A stretch of 64,000 bases of DNA from Onthophagus taurus (Eukaryota > Arthropoda > Insecta > Coleoptera > Scarabaeidae): assembly GCF_036711975.1 (NCBI RefSeq), contig NC_091970.1, positions 4,037,501-4,101,500 on the forward strand, read 5' to 3'. Positions 55,401 to 64,000 of this stretch are shown here, in pieces. The position numbers and the translations under genes are program-made. Under the pieces are notes generated by a model. That model was given only the letters and a program-made list of their open reading frames with translations, made no database searches and was not told where the DNA came from. Numbering within the stretch: position 1 is the first letter of the stretch; each line of letters opens with the position of its first letter.

Positions 55401-56190
55401 TTTCGAAAACTCATTTCTTGATTTTTTTTATATTATTTTCTTGGTAAGTACAAAAAAAAAGTAATTGCATCATTAAAAGTAATGATTCATCAACAGCTAT
55501 GCATTATCAAAAGCTACGATGGATGATGAAATTGAAAAGCCGAAAGAAATCGAGGAAGGTGCAATTTCCGGAGTTGGAGTTTTAATATTAATGATACTCT
55601 TCGTGGTGTTTTGCGCCATCGCAGCTTATTACATGCACAACAAGAGGAAGCTTTATATTCCGGTTAAAACTCGCGCGGAAGAAAAAGATTTCGTTGTTGA
55701 AGAAGTTTTGTAAATAAATTTTTATTAATTATTTATTAATTTCTTACCTCCATAACCAAATAAACATGTTGGGGGTATTCTTTGCAATCCAAAAGTGCAA
55801 CAACGTTTTCGTGATGTAGTTCCGTTAATTCCTGATATAAAACGAGATAACGAATGTTATTAGAAATCTGATTATTCATCAAATTTATTTAAAAAATGAT
55901 TACACGTGCGATTAAAACAAAAACACTCAATGAATTTGTTAATATTGTTTACCTTGAGGATTTTAATTTCTTTTCCCAATAAATTTTGTGATTTTGCTAA
56001 ACTTTTCTTCATGATGCTTTTGATAGCCACGATTAGTTGTGGGTTCTATAACAAATATTTATTTAGTAATCCTTGAATGTTTTCGGTAATAATTAATAAC
56101 CTTTTTACTTCGCCCCTTAAAAACCACGGCGAAAGCCCCTTGACCAATTAGGTCTTTGGTGCTATACTCATAATCACCAACAGTCTCCAT
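52440..56190 (-). CDS. Atg1: Autophagy-initiating Ser/Thr kinase ATG1 / ULK1-2
   Basis: Fourteen exons on the minus strand, from 56190-56101 down to 52516-52440, give 776 residues. The kinase starts autophagy with ATG13, FIP200 and ATG101. Visible: glycine loop [12 protein letters not shown], catalytic Lys in [15 protein letters not shown] (about residue 39), [19 protein letters not shown] (about 132), DFGFAR and APEVIMS. In the Ser/Pro-rich linker [10 protein letters not shown] matches the position and form of the ULK LC3-interacting motif. The C-terminal helical region (EIT/MIT type) includes [14 protein letters not shown] and ends in [17 protein letters not shown]. Exons: 56190-56101, 56045-55953, 55831-55748, 55205-55118, 55063-54703, 54649-54411, 54343-54244, 54085-53917, 53865-53607, 53495-53263, 53204-52940, 52891-52755, 52705-52570, 52516-52440. 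Intron 3 contains a small gene on the opposite strand. Confidence 0.95.
55397..55713 (+). CDS. Small single-pass membrane protein nested in ATG1 intron 3
   Basis: Two exons, 55397-55443 and 55497-55713, give 87 residues. The N-terminus [15 protein letters not shown] reads as a signal peptide. A short acidic segment ([14 protein letters not shown]) follows, then a transmembrane span ([20 protein letters not shown]), then a basic cytosolic start ([14 protein letters not shown]) and an acidic tail ([11 protein letters not shown]). This predicts a type I membrane protein with a tiny extracellular part. I recognise no family. It lies wholly within ATG1 intron 3 on the opposite strand, and its stop ends 34 bases from the ATG1 exon 3 boundary. 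The splice sites (ttgGTAAGT and tcaacag) are good. Confidence 0.75.
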
Positions 56191-56646
56191 TATTACTATT
56201 TTTCTTTAAATCACTCTTTGTTTACACCAGAAACTGTTGTACAACAACGTCGCGTGTTAGATTTCTTACACAAAAAAAAATCTTCCTTATTTTCTCGCTC
56301 ACGGGAATTAGGTCACATTCTACACATTTAACGTTCTCGTTTATCCCGATTTGACGCACTCTCTTTTGATCAATTAAAGCAGTTTAACGCTGAGTGAGTT
56401 GTCCTCGATGGTGGAGACACTTTAAAACGTACGAAAACATGCATAGTCTGTCAAATACGCCATTTTCACTACTCTCTATTTAAAGATAATATTGATTGTC
56501 TCTCTTTCTCTATTTGAGGAAATATTAGCTTAAAGAAATCTGTTGAATGCGAAATTCATTAAAAATGTGTTGAGGTTATGTTTGAATTAATTTAGTTTGA
56601 TCTGTCAAAAATAGATGGCGCTAAAAACAAAGTTGTCAAAATAAAT
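56191..56646. promoter_or_regulatory. ATG1 promoter side and IFT22 3' flank
   Basis: The spacer upstream of the ATG1 start holds moderately GC-rich sequence to about 56450, including cgtcgcgtgtt and ttctcgctcacgg, then tctctctttctctattt. The right part is the 3' side of IFT22. No gene is seen. Confidence 0.4.
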
Positions 56647-57624
56647 TTATTTGTTTATAACAGTATTAACAACAGTAATAATAAATTTGGTAAAATCTTG
56701 TTTGATTTTATCAGTGGGTGCCTCCAAATTAATGGTGATTTGAGATATTTTCGAAAAAATTTGAGCTAAAACATACTGGTTAGAATTGATTAAAATTGTT
56801 GGGAACATCTTACGTAATTTAACGTTTTTCTCCTCATTCTCAACGCAACAAACCAAACAAGTTCTTAAACTCCTATTAGGTTGTGAAACAAAGTAATTGT
56901 ACATATAATCCAATTTCTTAGCTCCAATATCGTCTTCCTCATTATAAACAAAAACAATTCCATCAATGTTTTTACGAAACACAGCCCAATAAGGTACAAA
57001 TCTACAAAATTTAGCTATATCATTAAATAAAATCGTTTTATCACTCACTTATCATCTCCGCTAGCATCCCAAATTTGTACATCAACATTCGAAAGGTTCC
57101 CGTCGATTTGAATGTCATATAAGTCGTACTCAACGATCCTTAATGGTTCGATTATATCGAAATCATCTGGGATTTGGAGAATTTGATCCGCAAGGAAATT
57201 TGTAAGCTTTGTTTTACCAGACTAGTAATAAACATTTAAATTAAATCAACGAAAATGAATAAAATTGTTGAATAATGAATGTTTCATTATTGTTTCTTCT
57301 TTATCATGTAAATAACGAGTAAATAAGGGGCTGAAAACGCAACTCCGTAATAAATACAAAACTTCGCCGTCAACATCCCTTTCTTGTGGATGTTGAACGG
57401 AAGATTAGCTCCCGGAATTCCACCTGGATTATGATGATGGGAATAAGCAACGTTTTTAATCAGATTTCGAGCAAAAAGATTTGATTTATTTAAAATCATC
57501 TTGAAATATTAATTTATTATTGTTTGACGTTTTTGTTTTTCTTGTAACTAGATTAATTAAAAGATTTATTTACCTTCGGGGGTCCTATAAATAAAATTTT
57601 TGCTTTATACGATTGATTTTTCAT
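56647..57624 (-). CDS. IFT22: Intraflagellar transport GTPase-like protein IFT22 / RABL5
   Basis: Three exons on the minus strand, 57624-57574, 57221-57049 and 57001-56647, give 192 residues, the family's usual size. IFT22 is a Rab-like component of the IFT-B complex that builds cilia. In insects cilia are limited mainly to sensory neurons and sperm. The Walker A motif FIGPPKSGKT is split by intron 1. The switch II region reads VQIWDASGDDKF, and GIVFVYNEED follows. The intron between exons 2 and 3 is only 47 bases. Intron 1 contains the whole COX7C gene on the same strand. The 3' end lies 457 bases from the ATG1 start. Confidence 0.85.
57287..57499 (-). CDS. COX7C: Cytochrome c oxidase subunit 7C
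   Basis: A single exon on the minus strand gives 70 residues. The protein is a nuclear-encoded small subunit of mitochondrial complex IV. The N-terminus is a mitochondrial presequence (MILNKSNLFARNLIKNVAYS). The mature part shows the family signature ANLPFNIHKKGMLTAKFCIY followed by a single transmembrane helix (YGVAFSAPYLLVIYMI) and a basic end (KKKQ). It lies entirely within intron 1 of IFT22, in the same orientation, so it needs its own promoter or must be separated from the IFT22 transcript by polyadenylation choice. Confidence 0.92.
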   Translation of the reverse strand: MILNKSNLFARNLIKNVAYSHHHNPGGIPGANLPFNIHKKGMLTAKFCIYYGVAFSAPYLLVIYMIKKKQ

Positions 57625-57976
57625 TCTAAACTTAATATAATCAATTTATTTCAGTTTTAATCGATTAAAAACAACAAGAATTGACTCGATTTTGTGTGGA
57701 AATTTGAGGTTATTTAGTTACTATGGCAACGAAGTAAATGTCAAAAAAAATCGATTAATTAATAATTAAATATGAAAATGTTAATAACTATGCTAATTTT
57801 TGATTATTTTGGTTTAATAAAACAATTTTTGTAAATTATTACTTTTATTATTAAATTAAACTACTAAATGAGTCGGTAACTTTATTACCTACGCATAATT
57901 GAAATGAAACGTCATATAAACATAACCTATAAACATAACCTCAAATTTAAATTTATTTTCAATCAGATTTTCAATA
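57625..57976. promoter_or_regulatory. Divergent spacer between IFT22 and the coiled-coil gene
   Basis: A 352-base spacer between two divergent starts. Two close copies of the word cataacct occur at 57920-57945, just upstream of the plus-strand gene, and gaggttatt lies near 57710. Otherwise it is AT-rich. Confidence 0.4.
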
Positions 57977-58660
57977 ATGTCTCGCCACAATATATCAAGA
58001 TTTATCAATAAAACATCTAAGACGGGAAAATCTGGAACTTTATCAGAAATCGACGAAGATGAAATCGATTTTTATTCTCTTAATGCGGATTTTGCAACTC
58101 AAAATTACCTAGATGCGTTAATGATGAAACATGTTCAAGAGGAAACTATAAAAGCGAAAAAACAAATCATTGAGAATTACCTTATTAAGCGATCGAATGA
58201 ATTGCAAAACACCTACCTTGAGTTGTCATCATTACAGGAAAATATCGACTCAATTGAATTAAAATTAAAGCTAACGAAGATGAAAAATAACGTTAAACTT
58301 TGCATCGTCGAAGCTGTGAAAGTTTTAGTGGATGATCTATTTAATCGATTAGAAAAAGTTGGTAATGTTCTTAATGATAAAGTTGGATATCTTTATTTGA
58401 AGAATGTGCAACGGCTTGCAACAGAGGAGGATATTGCAAAATTTAATGCGTTCTTGGTTGATTCTAAAAAGTTGTTGGAGGAGATTCAAAAACGTGTTCC
58501 AAATAAAGAATTTTTGGGAACGGAGACTAACGTTTTAAGGGAATTTAAAATGTTAGAGAGTGATTATTTAAAAAAGATGAATTTTAATAATGAATTAGGT
58601 GATACCGTAACTAGTTTGATGTTAAAAATAATCTCTGATACATTATCATATATTGAATGA
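57977..58660 (+). CDS. Uncharacterised coiled-coil protein, 227 residues
   Basis: A single ATG-started exon. The N-terminal 30 residues are basic and polar (MSRHNISRFINKTSKTGKSG). An acidic patch (EIDEDEIDFYS) follows, then long amphipathic stretches consistent with coiled coil (ETIKAKKQIIENYLIKRSN, LELSSLQENIDSIELKLKLT). The C-terminal half is helical (LVDDLFNRLEKVGNVLNDK, FKMLESDYLKKMNFNNELGD). I cannot assign a family. The layout (basic tail plus coiled coil) resembles small cytoskeletal subunits such as augmin components, but that is a guess. Start choice is simple, as this is the first ATG after an AT-rich spacer. Confidence 0.7.
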   Translation: MSRHNISRFINKTSKTGKSGTLSEIDEDEIDFYSLNADFATQNYLDALMMKHVQEETIKAKKQIIENYLIKRSNELQNTYLELSSLQENIDSIELKLKLTKMKNNVKLCIVEAVKVLVDDLFNRLEKVGNVLNDKVGYLYLKNVQRLATEEDIAKFNAFLVDSKKLLEEIQKRVPNKEFLGTETNVLREFKMLESDYLKKMNFNNELGDTVTSLMLKIISDTLSYIE

Positions 58661-61130
58661 AGTTTTTCTAAGAATTACAAATTTATTTTTGATAATAAAT
58701 GTATTCTTATTATTTTTATTTCTTGTTTTATTAATAAATTAAAACTTACTCAAATTAATTAAAGATTTCTTTTATATAAAATTATGAAAATATTTATTTG
58801 TATAAAAAACTATTTAAATTGGAATGAGAAAGATTTACTTAAATTTAAATTTGACGTTTCAAATGGCAAGATAATTTATGGTATTTTAAAAATTGTTGTT
58901 TCAAATTCTTATATAAATATTTATTTATAAAATAAGTAATGTAAAATGAGTTGCATAACTTGTGTATTTTTAAATAAATTAGGATAATTTAAGTAATGGC
59001 AAATAAAAATCTTTAATTAAGAAATTGTGTTTTAATTGATTAGATTTTATAAGATTTTAATTAAAAATTGAATATAATCGTAATAAAATGGTAATAAGTT
59101 AAAATTAAGAAAATAAATTTTTGACGTTTATATGTCAAATTAATTTTTGATGAAATTATTTTATTAGTTTCTCAAATTTCTTTTTTACAAATAAGTTATA
59201 ATTTGAAAAAAGATAAAACAATAATAAATAAGTAATTTCTTGTTATATTCGTTTTAAATTTTTAATTAAATTTTGATTAATAAAGGGGTGTAAAATGAGT
59301 TGCATAACTTTCTTTTTTTAAATTAAGGTAATAATTAAAATACAACTTTTTTGTTATTTTCAAGTAATTTTATTACACCAACAATCATATCGTAATATAT
59401 TCATAAGTTTTTTTTAATAACAAAAGTTATCAGTAATAATAGAATTTATTAGATTTAAATTTTTTTGTTTTTAATTAAATAAAAAATAATCCCTAACGAA
59501 CGACTAAAAAAATAATAATAATAATAATAAAGAAATAAAAAGAAGGATAATGGAAGCGTTTCATGTTTTGTTGAGGCGAAAAAATCCCGTAAGCAGCTAC
59601 GCGAAAATAATAAAAATAATAATAATAATAATAAAAAGGAACATAATCGATATTTATATTTACAATGTTTTTACTTAATTAAAAATAAAAAATAATGAAT
59701 TTTAATAATTAAACGTAAGAATGTACAGGTTTCTTTAGATTTTTTTATTTCCATTAGTTCTTTTTTGTATTTTTAGGCTGACGCGATAAGAAATGAAAAA
59801 TAGGATTGTTTTATCGCATCTTTTGGCAGTTTTTGTTTGCTTCTAACTTATAACAAAAATATAAAGTAAAAAACGATTATTTAAAAATCTAAAAATGTAA
59901 TTAATCAAAATTTAATAATTAACAATTCAAAAACGATCTCGAAAGAACTAATGGATCACAAAAAGAAAAAATCATAACGATCTATTCAAGGTTTTAAATT
60001 AATTAATTAACTACGATTAATTTTTATTTAGATTTTTTTTATTTCTTTTATAATCTAGAGTAGTCCAAGTCGGCTTATTTATTTATTTTTTTTTAATTTA
60101 TTAAAATCGCTTTTTTGTTTGTGAAGGAGTTTTTCTTTTACCTAAATTCTAAAAAAAGTTGTTTTCTTTTTTTTACTTAGTCTACAATATACATAAGTAC
60201 ATATGAGGACATCTGAGTATTGAGGTATATAACAGTGATATTTTTTTTCGTTATTTTTATTTTAATGTCTATATTAAAAGTCGTAATTTTTTTTTGTTCG
60301 TTTTGTGTATATTTAATAATTTGTTGTACTGTTTTCAAGGCATCATGTTTCTCGATTTCCATCTTCTCGTTTATTTTTTAAATAAACAAAATCTAGTTTT
60401 ATTGATTTCTTTTGTTCTTGGTTTGGATTTTTTGAATCGTTCTGTCTTAGCCTCGTTTCTTCGTTTTTTGATTTTCGATTCCGAAGAAGAAATTCTCGAT
60501 TTAATTTAATTTAATTAAAATTAAAAAGAAATTTTTGTTTTGATATGTCTCTTCACTCTTTCCATCCAGATTTAAAAAAAATAGTCTCCTTTTCTTTTTT
60601 GAGAAATTTCTTCGATTTCGAAAAAATCAAATAATTTACATTTTCCTTTTACATTTTAATAATTTCTTTTTTAACAGTTAAATACGATACAGTTACTAAC
60701 ACCTACGTCCACGCCATAATTGTTTTTTTTATTTAATTTTTTTTTCTTACTTTTTAGCCAGTAACAAAATCTACAAATCGCAGATTCATTTTTTTCCCTT
60801 TTAGTCAATAATTAATTAATAATTAATAAGATAATAGAAAGATAAAATTTTTAAATATATATATATATATATGTATAATTTTTGTTTCGTATATCCTTAT
60901 AAAATATCTAAATTTCTACACCATATAGATACAAATTTTTAATACTGTTTTAATTTTTTTCTTCTTATATATTTGAAATATAGATTTCTTTTTCTTTTTA
61001 CTATACTCTCCGTTGGCATGAGCTGTTTCTTTCAATTACGTTCGATATGCGAAAAAATCCATTGATATACTTTCAATTTTAAACCTTTAAAAATTTTCTA
61101 TTGATAAATCTAAAACTTTAGAGGATTTTT
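58661..61130. other. AT-rich gene-poor region with microsatellites
   Basis: No supported gene. Simple repeats occur as (aat)n near 59510-59530 and 59610-59632, and as (at)n at about 60858-60872. Long poly-T and poly-A runs are frequent (60080-60300, 60720-60760). The open frames here are low-complexity Phe/Leu/Lys artefacts. Confidence 0.5.
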
Positions 61131-61139
61131 TTATTACAA

Positions 61140-62260
61140 AAAATAACTTTTCACCACTCAAAACCACTCAAACATTTATTTTCTGAACAATTGGAAGCTT
61201 CTAACAACAATTTTGAACACACCACCATATCATTTGGTGAAACCTAAAACAAGTTTATACTGTTTTTAAACAATGTCCTAACACGATTAAAAACTTCTGT
61301 GTGTTATGCCATGATCCAATTAATATTTGCACAAATTTGAAGTGCTTCTAAATTGTCATGCAGTACTCAAAATCATGTTTAAAGTGATTCTGGAGTATAT
61401 TAAAAGCTGATTACACACTTTTATTTATTCTGCCATATTCTAGTCTTTCTCTACACTTAATTTGAATTGTTTTTGAACTTGCATTCTTTACTGGTGTAGG
61501 CAAAAAATAAGTTAAAGTGCTTCTGAATAATGTCTTAAAATAATTAATTATTTTGGCAGATTCCAAATGATTTCTGACACAAATTTGAAGTGTTTCTGTA
61601 GCTCCAAATTAATATGGCTTATTCAAAATCATCTTTTATTTATTCTGCCATGTTCTAATCTTCTTCTATAACTATTTTGACGTGATTCTGAACATGAAAT
61701 ATTTATTGGTGTACTCGATTAATCACTTGTGATTATTTTGCCATGTTTTAATTAATTTCTAACACAAATTTGAAGTGTTTCTAAAGACCCTAATTAACAT
61801 GGTGTGCTCAAAATCATGTTTCAAATGCTTCCGGACTACATTAAAAGATGATTACACTCTTTTATTATTCTGCCATGTTCTAATAATCTTCCTCTACATC
61901 AAATTTGAAGTGTTCCTGAACTTTCACCCTTTATTGTTGTAATCAAAAAGTAATTTAAAGAGTTTATAAATAATTCGCTAACGTGATTAATCACTTGTTT
62001 TTGTTTTGCCATCTCCAATTTATTTCTGACACAAATTTGGAGTGTTTCTGAAGGTCCCAATTAACATGGTATACTAAAAATCATGTTTAAACCATTTTTA
62101 ACGTATTTTAAGAGATCTTCTAGTTATTTTGCCATGTTTCTGTCTTCTTCTAGATTGAATTTGATGCATTTCTGAACATGTCATGTTACATGGTGTAGTC
62201 AAAAACAAGTTCAAAATTCTTCTGGACACTTCTCCAAAGTGATTACTCGCTTAAATTTGC
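61140..62260. repeat. Degenerate satellite-like array, about 250-base higher-order unit
   Basis: The phrase acacaaatttgaagtgtttc recurs near 61328, 61577, 61756 and 62026. Between copies come catggtgtactcaaaatcat, gattacac-tttattattctgccat and gaacttgcattctttattgg-like words in the same order. Shorter subunits of about 60 bases (tctgaa... ttaa..gtgatt) seem nested within. Copies are well diverged. No gene is seen. Confidence 0.65.
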
Positions 62261-63603
62261 TTCCAAGTACCAACTTTATTTTGGAAAAAGTTTTCTTAAA
62301 TGTTATAAAACATGATATGTTCAACATCAAATTTTGGGGTTTCTTGAACAACTTAAAAACACGACAAGTCATTTATGCACAAAAATTGAACTTATTAAGC
62401 GTGGATATTTATTTAGAAAAGTGGAATTTTAAGAAGTTATATCTGAAGAACTAGTTGAGATATTTTAATGAAATATGGAACGTTTTGAAGCAAATTTAAT
62501 AAAGATTTAATGAGCATGAAATAATGACTTAATTCCCATAAACTTTTACGTAACGATTTTTAAATAAAATAATTTTTAACTTTAATTTATAGGCAACCAA
62601 ATTAACTAGTGTGTATAATGGATTGCATAACTCTTAGGTGATTTTTAAATTTATTGTGAAAATTAATATTTGCGATAATTATAAATGTAATAAATGAAAT
62701 GGAATATTTATTTACCAGTTAGCTCTATTTCGATATTTATAAATTATTTCCAGTTCATTGGAACCTATTTATTTACTCCGAAATGAGTACTTTAAGTAAT
62801 TTTTAAAAAATGATTATTTAAACACGGTATTTATATTAATATAATATTAATTCGATTTCCTCTTTGCCACATATTATTTTACATTAAAACCGAGCGAATA
62901 TTTACTACGTGTTTAAAATTCATTTTACATTAAATTTTCTACATTTTCCGATATTGTTTGTGAGATAAATAATTTTAATTTATTACAATGTATCTCTTTG
63001 TGAATAATTAATACCCTGTAATTGGAAATCATAAATTCGTTGGGAATCTACTTTATTTATTTGTGGTGAAAAGTTATTTTTTCGCAAATAATTATTTTAA
63101 AAAAGAAAAATCCTAATCTATGGCACGATTTAAAAAAATACTTCTTTCATATTTTATTTATTTTTCTTTTCGTTTCAAAAACTAATTTTGTCTTTGGCTG
63201 GGTCGTATCACAAAAAATTCGAAATGCGCCTTTTTTTCCACAAAATTAATAATAATCATAACGGATATTCCCGAAAAATCTCACAGCACTTAAGAAAATA
63301 GGTCGAAAAGGTAGCCGAAAATGATTCGTGCCCTGATATCGTCCTGATTAAACAAAAATCATTTTTTTTGGAAGTACGGGATGGTTGGCACATTTTTTTT
63401 TCTTTAATAATATTTTAATTTTATATACATACATTAGAAAGATACGAGTCAAGAACCCTGGAATAAGATATGTCAATAAAACGCCTCTTAATTAATTACT
63501 GTTTTAAGACAGCAAAAACACTTTAGCGAATACTTAATTCATTAATTCATCTTTTAGCCAATTTAAAAATAAAAAAGTTGACTTTTTGTACGTTAAATTG
63601 GTG
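62261..63603. other. AT-rich spacer, no gene seen
   Basis: No supported coding sequence or strong repeat. It is probably 3' flank of the minus-strand gene at the right edge, plus spacer. Confidence 0.4.
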
Positions 63604-64000
63604 CTAGTTAACCAAATTTGAAATTTGACGTAAAAATTTGACATAAAAATTTGACATCATCGAGCTGTCACAATTTTTTTTGTACTTTTTTAGCAGCCCA
63701 AAAGAGAAAACACCTCGAAAAATACTTATCTCAAAAAATCGTTCTCTTTGAATTAACTCAAAAATGTCGTATTCATTTTCTGGGTGTATTGAGGTAGTAG
63801 CCAGGTGAGGGGGATAAAAATTTTTTAAAATGTAGCTGGATACTGACTTCGGTGGTAATGCTGACGATGTCACTGAAGACGTGGCGGCGTCGGAGCCGGT
63901 CCTAACACGCTTTTGATGGCCGTCGTTTTCAGTAGTCGCTTCAACATACCGCTCGAGCCGCGATGCTGAAGACTTTTGTGCGTTGTCAACGAGTTTTTGG
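63604..64000 (-). CDS. Partial coding exon cut by the right edge, product unknown
   Basis: On the minus strand a frame is open from the window edge (codon starting at 63999) to a stop at 63604. The part from 64000 to about 63840 is GC-rich and looks coding (KLVDNAQKSSASRLERYVEA, NDGHQKRVRTGSDAATSS). The part below about 63835 is AT-rich and reads like intron. A donor-like TCA/GTATCC near 63844-63849 may end the exon. No family is recognised from the fragment. Confidence 0.4.
   Translation of the reverse strand, partial: QKLVDNAQKSSASRLERYVEATTENDGHQKRVRTGSDAATSSVTSSALPPKSVSSYILKNFYPPHLATTSIHPENEYDIFELIQRERFFEISIFRGVFSFGLLKKYKKNCDSSMMSNFYVKFLRQISNLVN

Noticed and set aside
1-64000. tRNA, rRNA or CRISPR arrays
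   Set aside because: No cloverleaf with A and B boxes, no ribosomal RNA segment and no spacer-repeat array was recognised. The tandem arrays present have no unique spacers. A tRNA scan would be needed to exclude a tRNA fully.

Overview
This is AT-rich nuclear DNA from an insect, most likely a beetle, although the order is a guess. The signs are spliced genes with mostly short introns (GT...AG, often under 100 bases), single-copy conserved eukaryotic genes, arthropod-type genes (GPRS-type BTB protein, insect troponin C, group III secreted phospholipase A2) and many short inverted-repeat elements and small tandem arrays in introns and spacers. There is no operon, CRISPR or prophage-like structure. 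I rebuilt gene models by joining splice phases by eye; each spliced model given an exon list sums to a multiple of three.

Layout. 1-1306: spacer with an inverted-repeat element. 1307-3730(-): eRF3. 4181-6354(-): tRNA m2,2G26 methyltransferase TRMT1. 6454-7531(-): a LINE-ORF1-like zinc-knuckle gene that has an intron. 8266-11478(+): secreted PLA2, with PAF acetylhydrolase alpha (10123-10942, -) inside its second intron. 11648-12201(+): RNA polymerase III subunit RPC9. 12279-12921(-): DENR. 13888-20920(+): BTAF1/Mot1. 21826-22876(+): caspase-activated DNase. 24513-28965 or to 29211(+): BTB-BACK GPRS gene, with a 580-codon antisense ORF inside an intron. 30379-36155(-) and 36663-40305(-): two tandem alkaline phosphatases. 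41387-42729(-): calmodulin-like gene, with possible upstream exons to 46707. 44941-45996(+): troponin C. 49406-50068(-): orphan ORF. 52440-56190(-): ATG1/ULK autophagy kinase, with a small membrane-protein gene (55397-55713, +) inside it. 56647-57624(-): IFT22/RABL5, with COX7C (57287-57499, -) in its first intron. 57977-58660(+): orphan coiled-coil gene. 58661-63603: gene-poor AT-rich repeats. 63604-64000(-): an open frame cut by the window edge.

The genes do not form one pathway. Translation and RNA functions (eRF3, TRMT1, RPC9, DENR, BTAF1) cluster on the left. The two alkaline phosphatases are a tandem duplication that has diverged in membrane anchoring. Genes inside introns of other genes are unusually frequent: four clear cases, plus one that depends on an uncertain model.

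The points most worth a second look are: an in-frame TAA in the GPRS gene followed by 81 open codons of protein-like sequence (possible stop-codon readthrough); a LINE-gag-derived gene that looks domesticated; the 580-codon orphan ORF nested in the GPRS gene; possible alternative N-terminal extensions on the calmodulin-like protein; and several undescribed short repeat families, including a GC-rich 16-mer that is far better conserved than its AT-rich surroundings.
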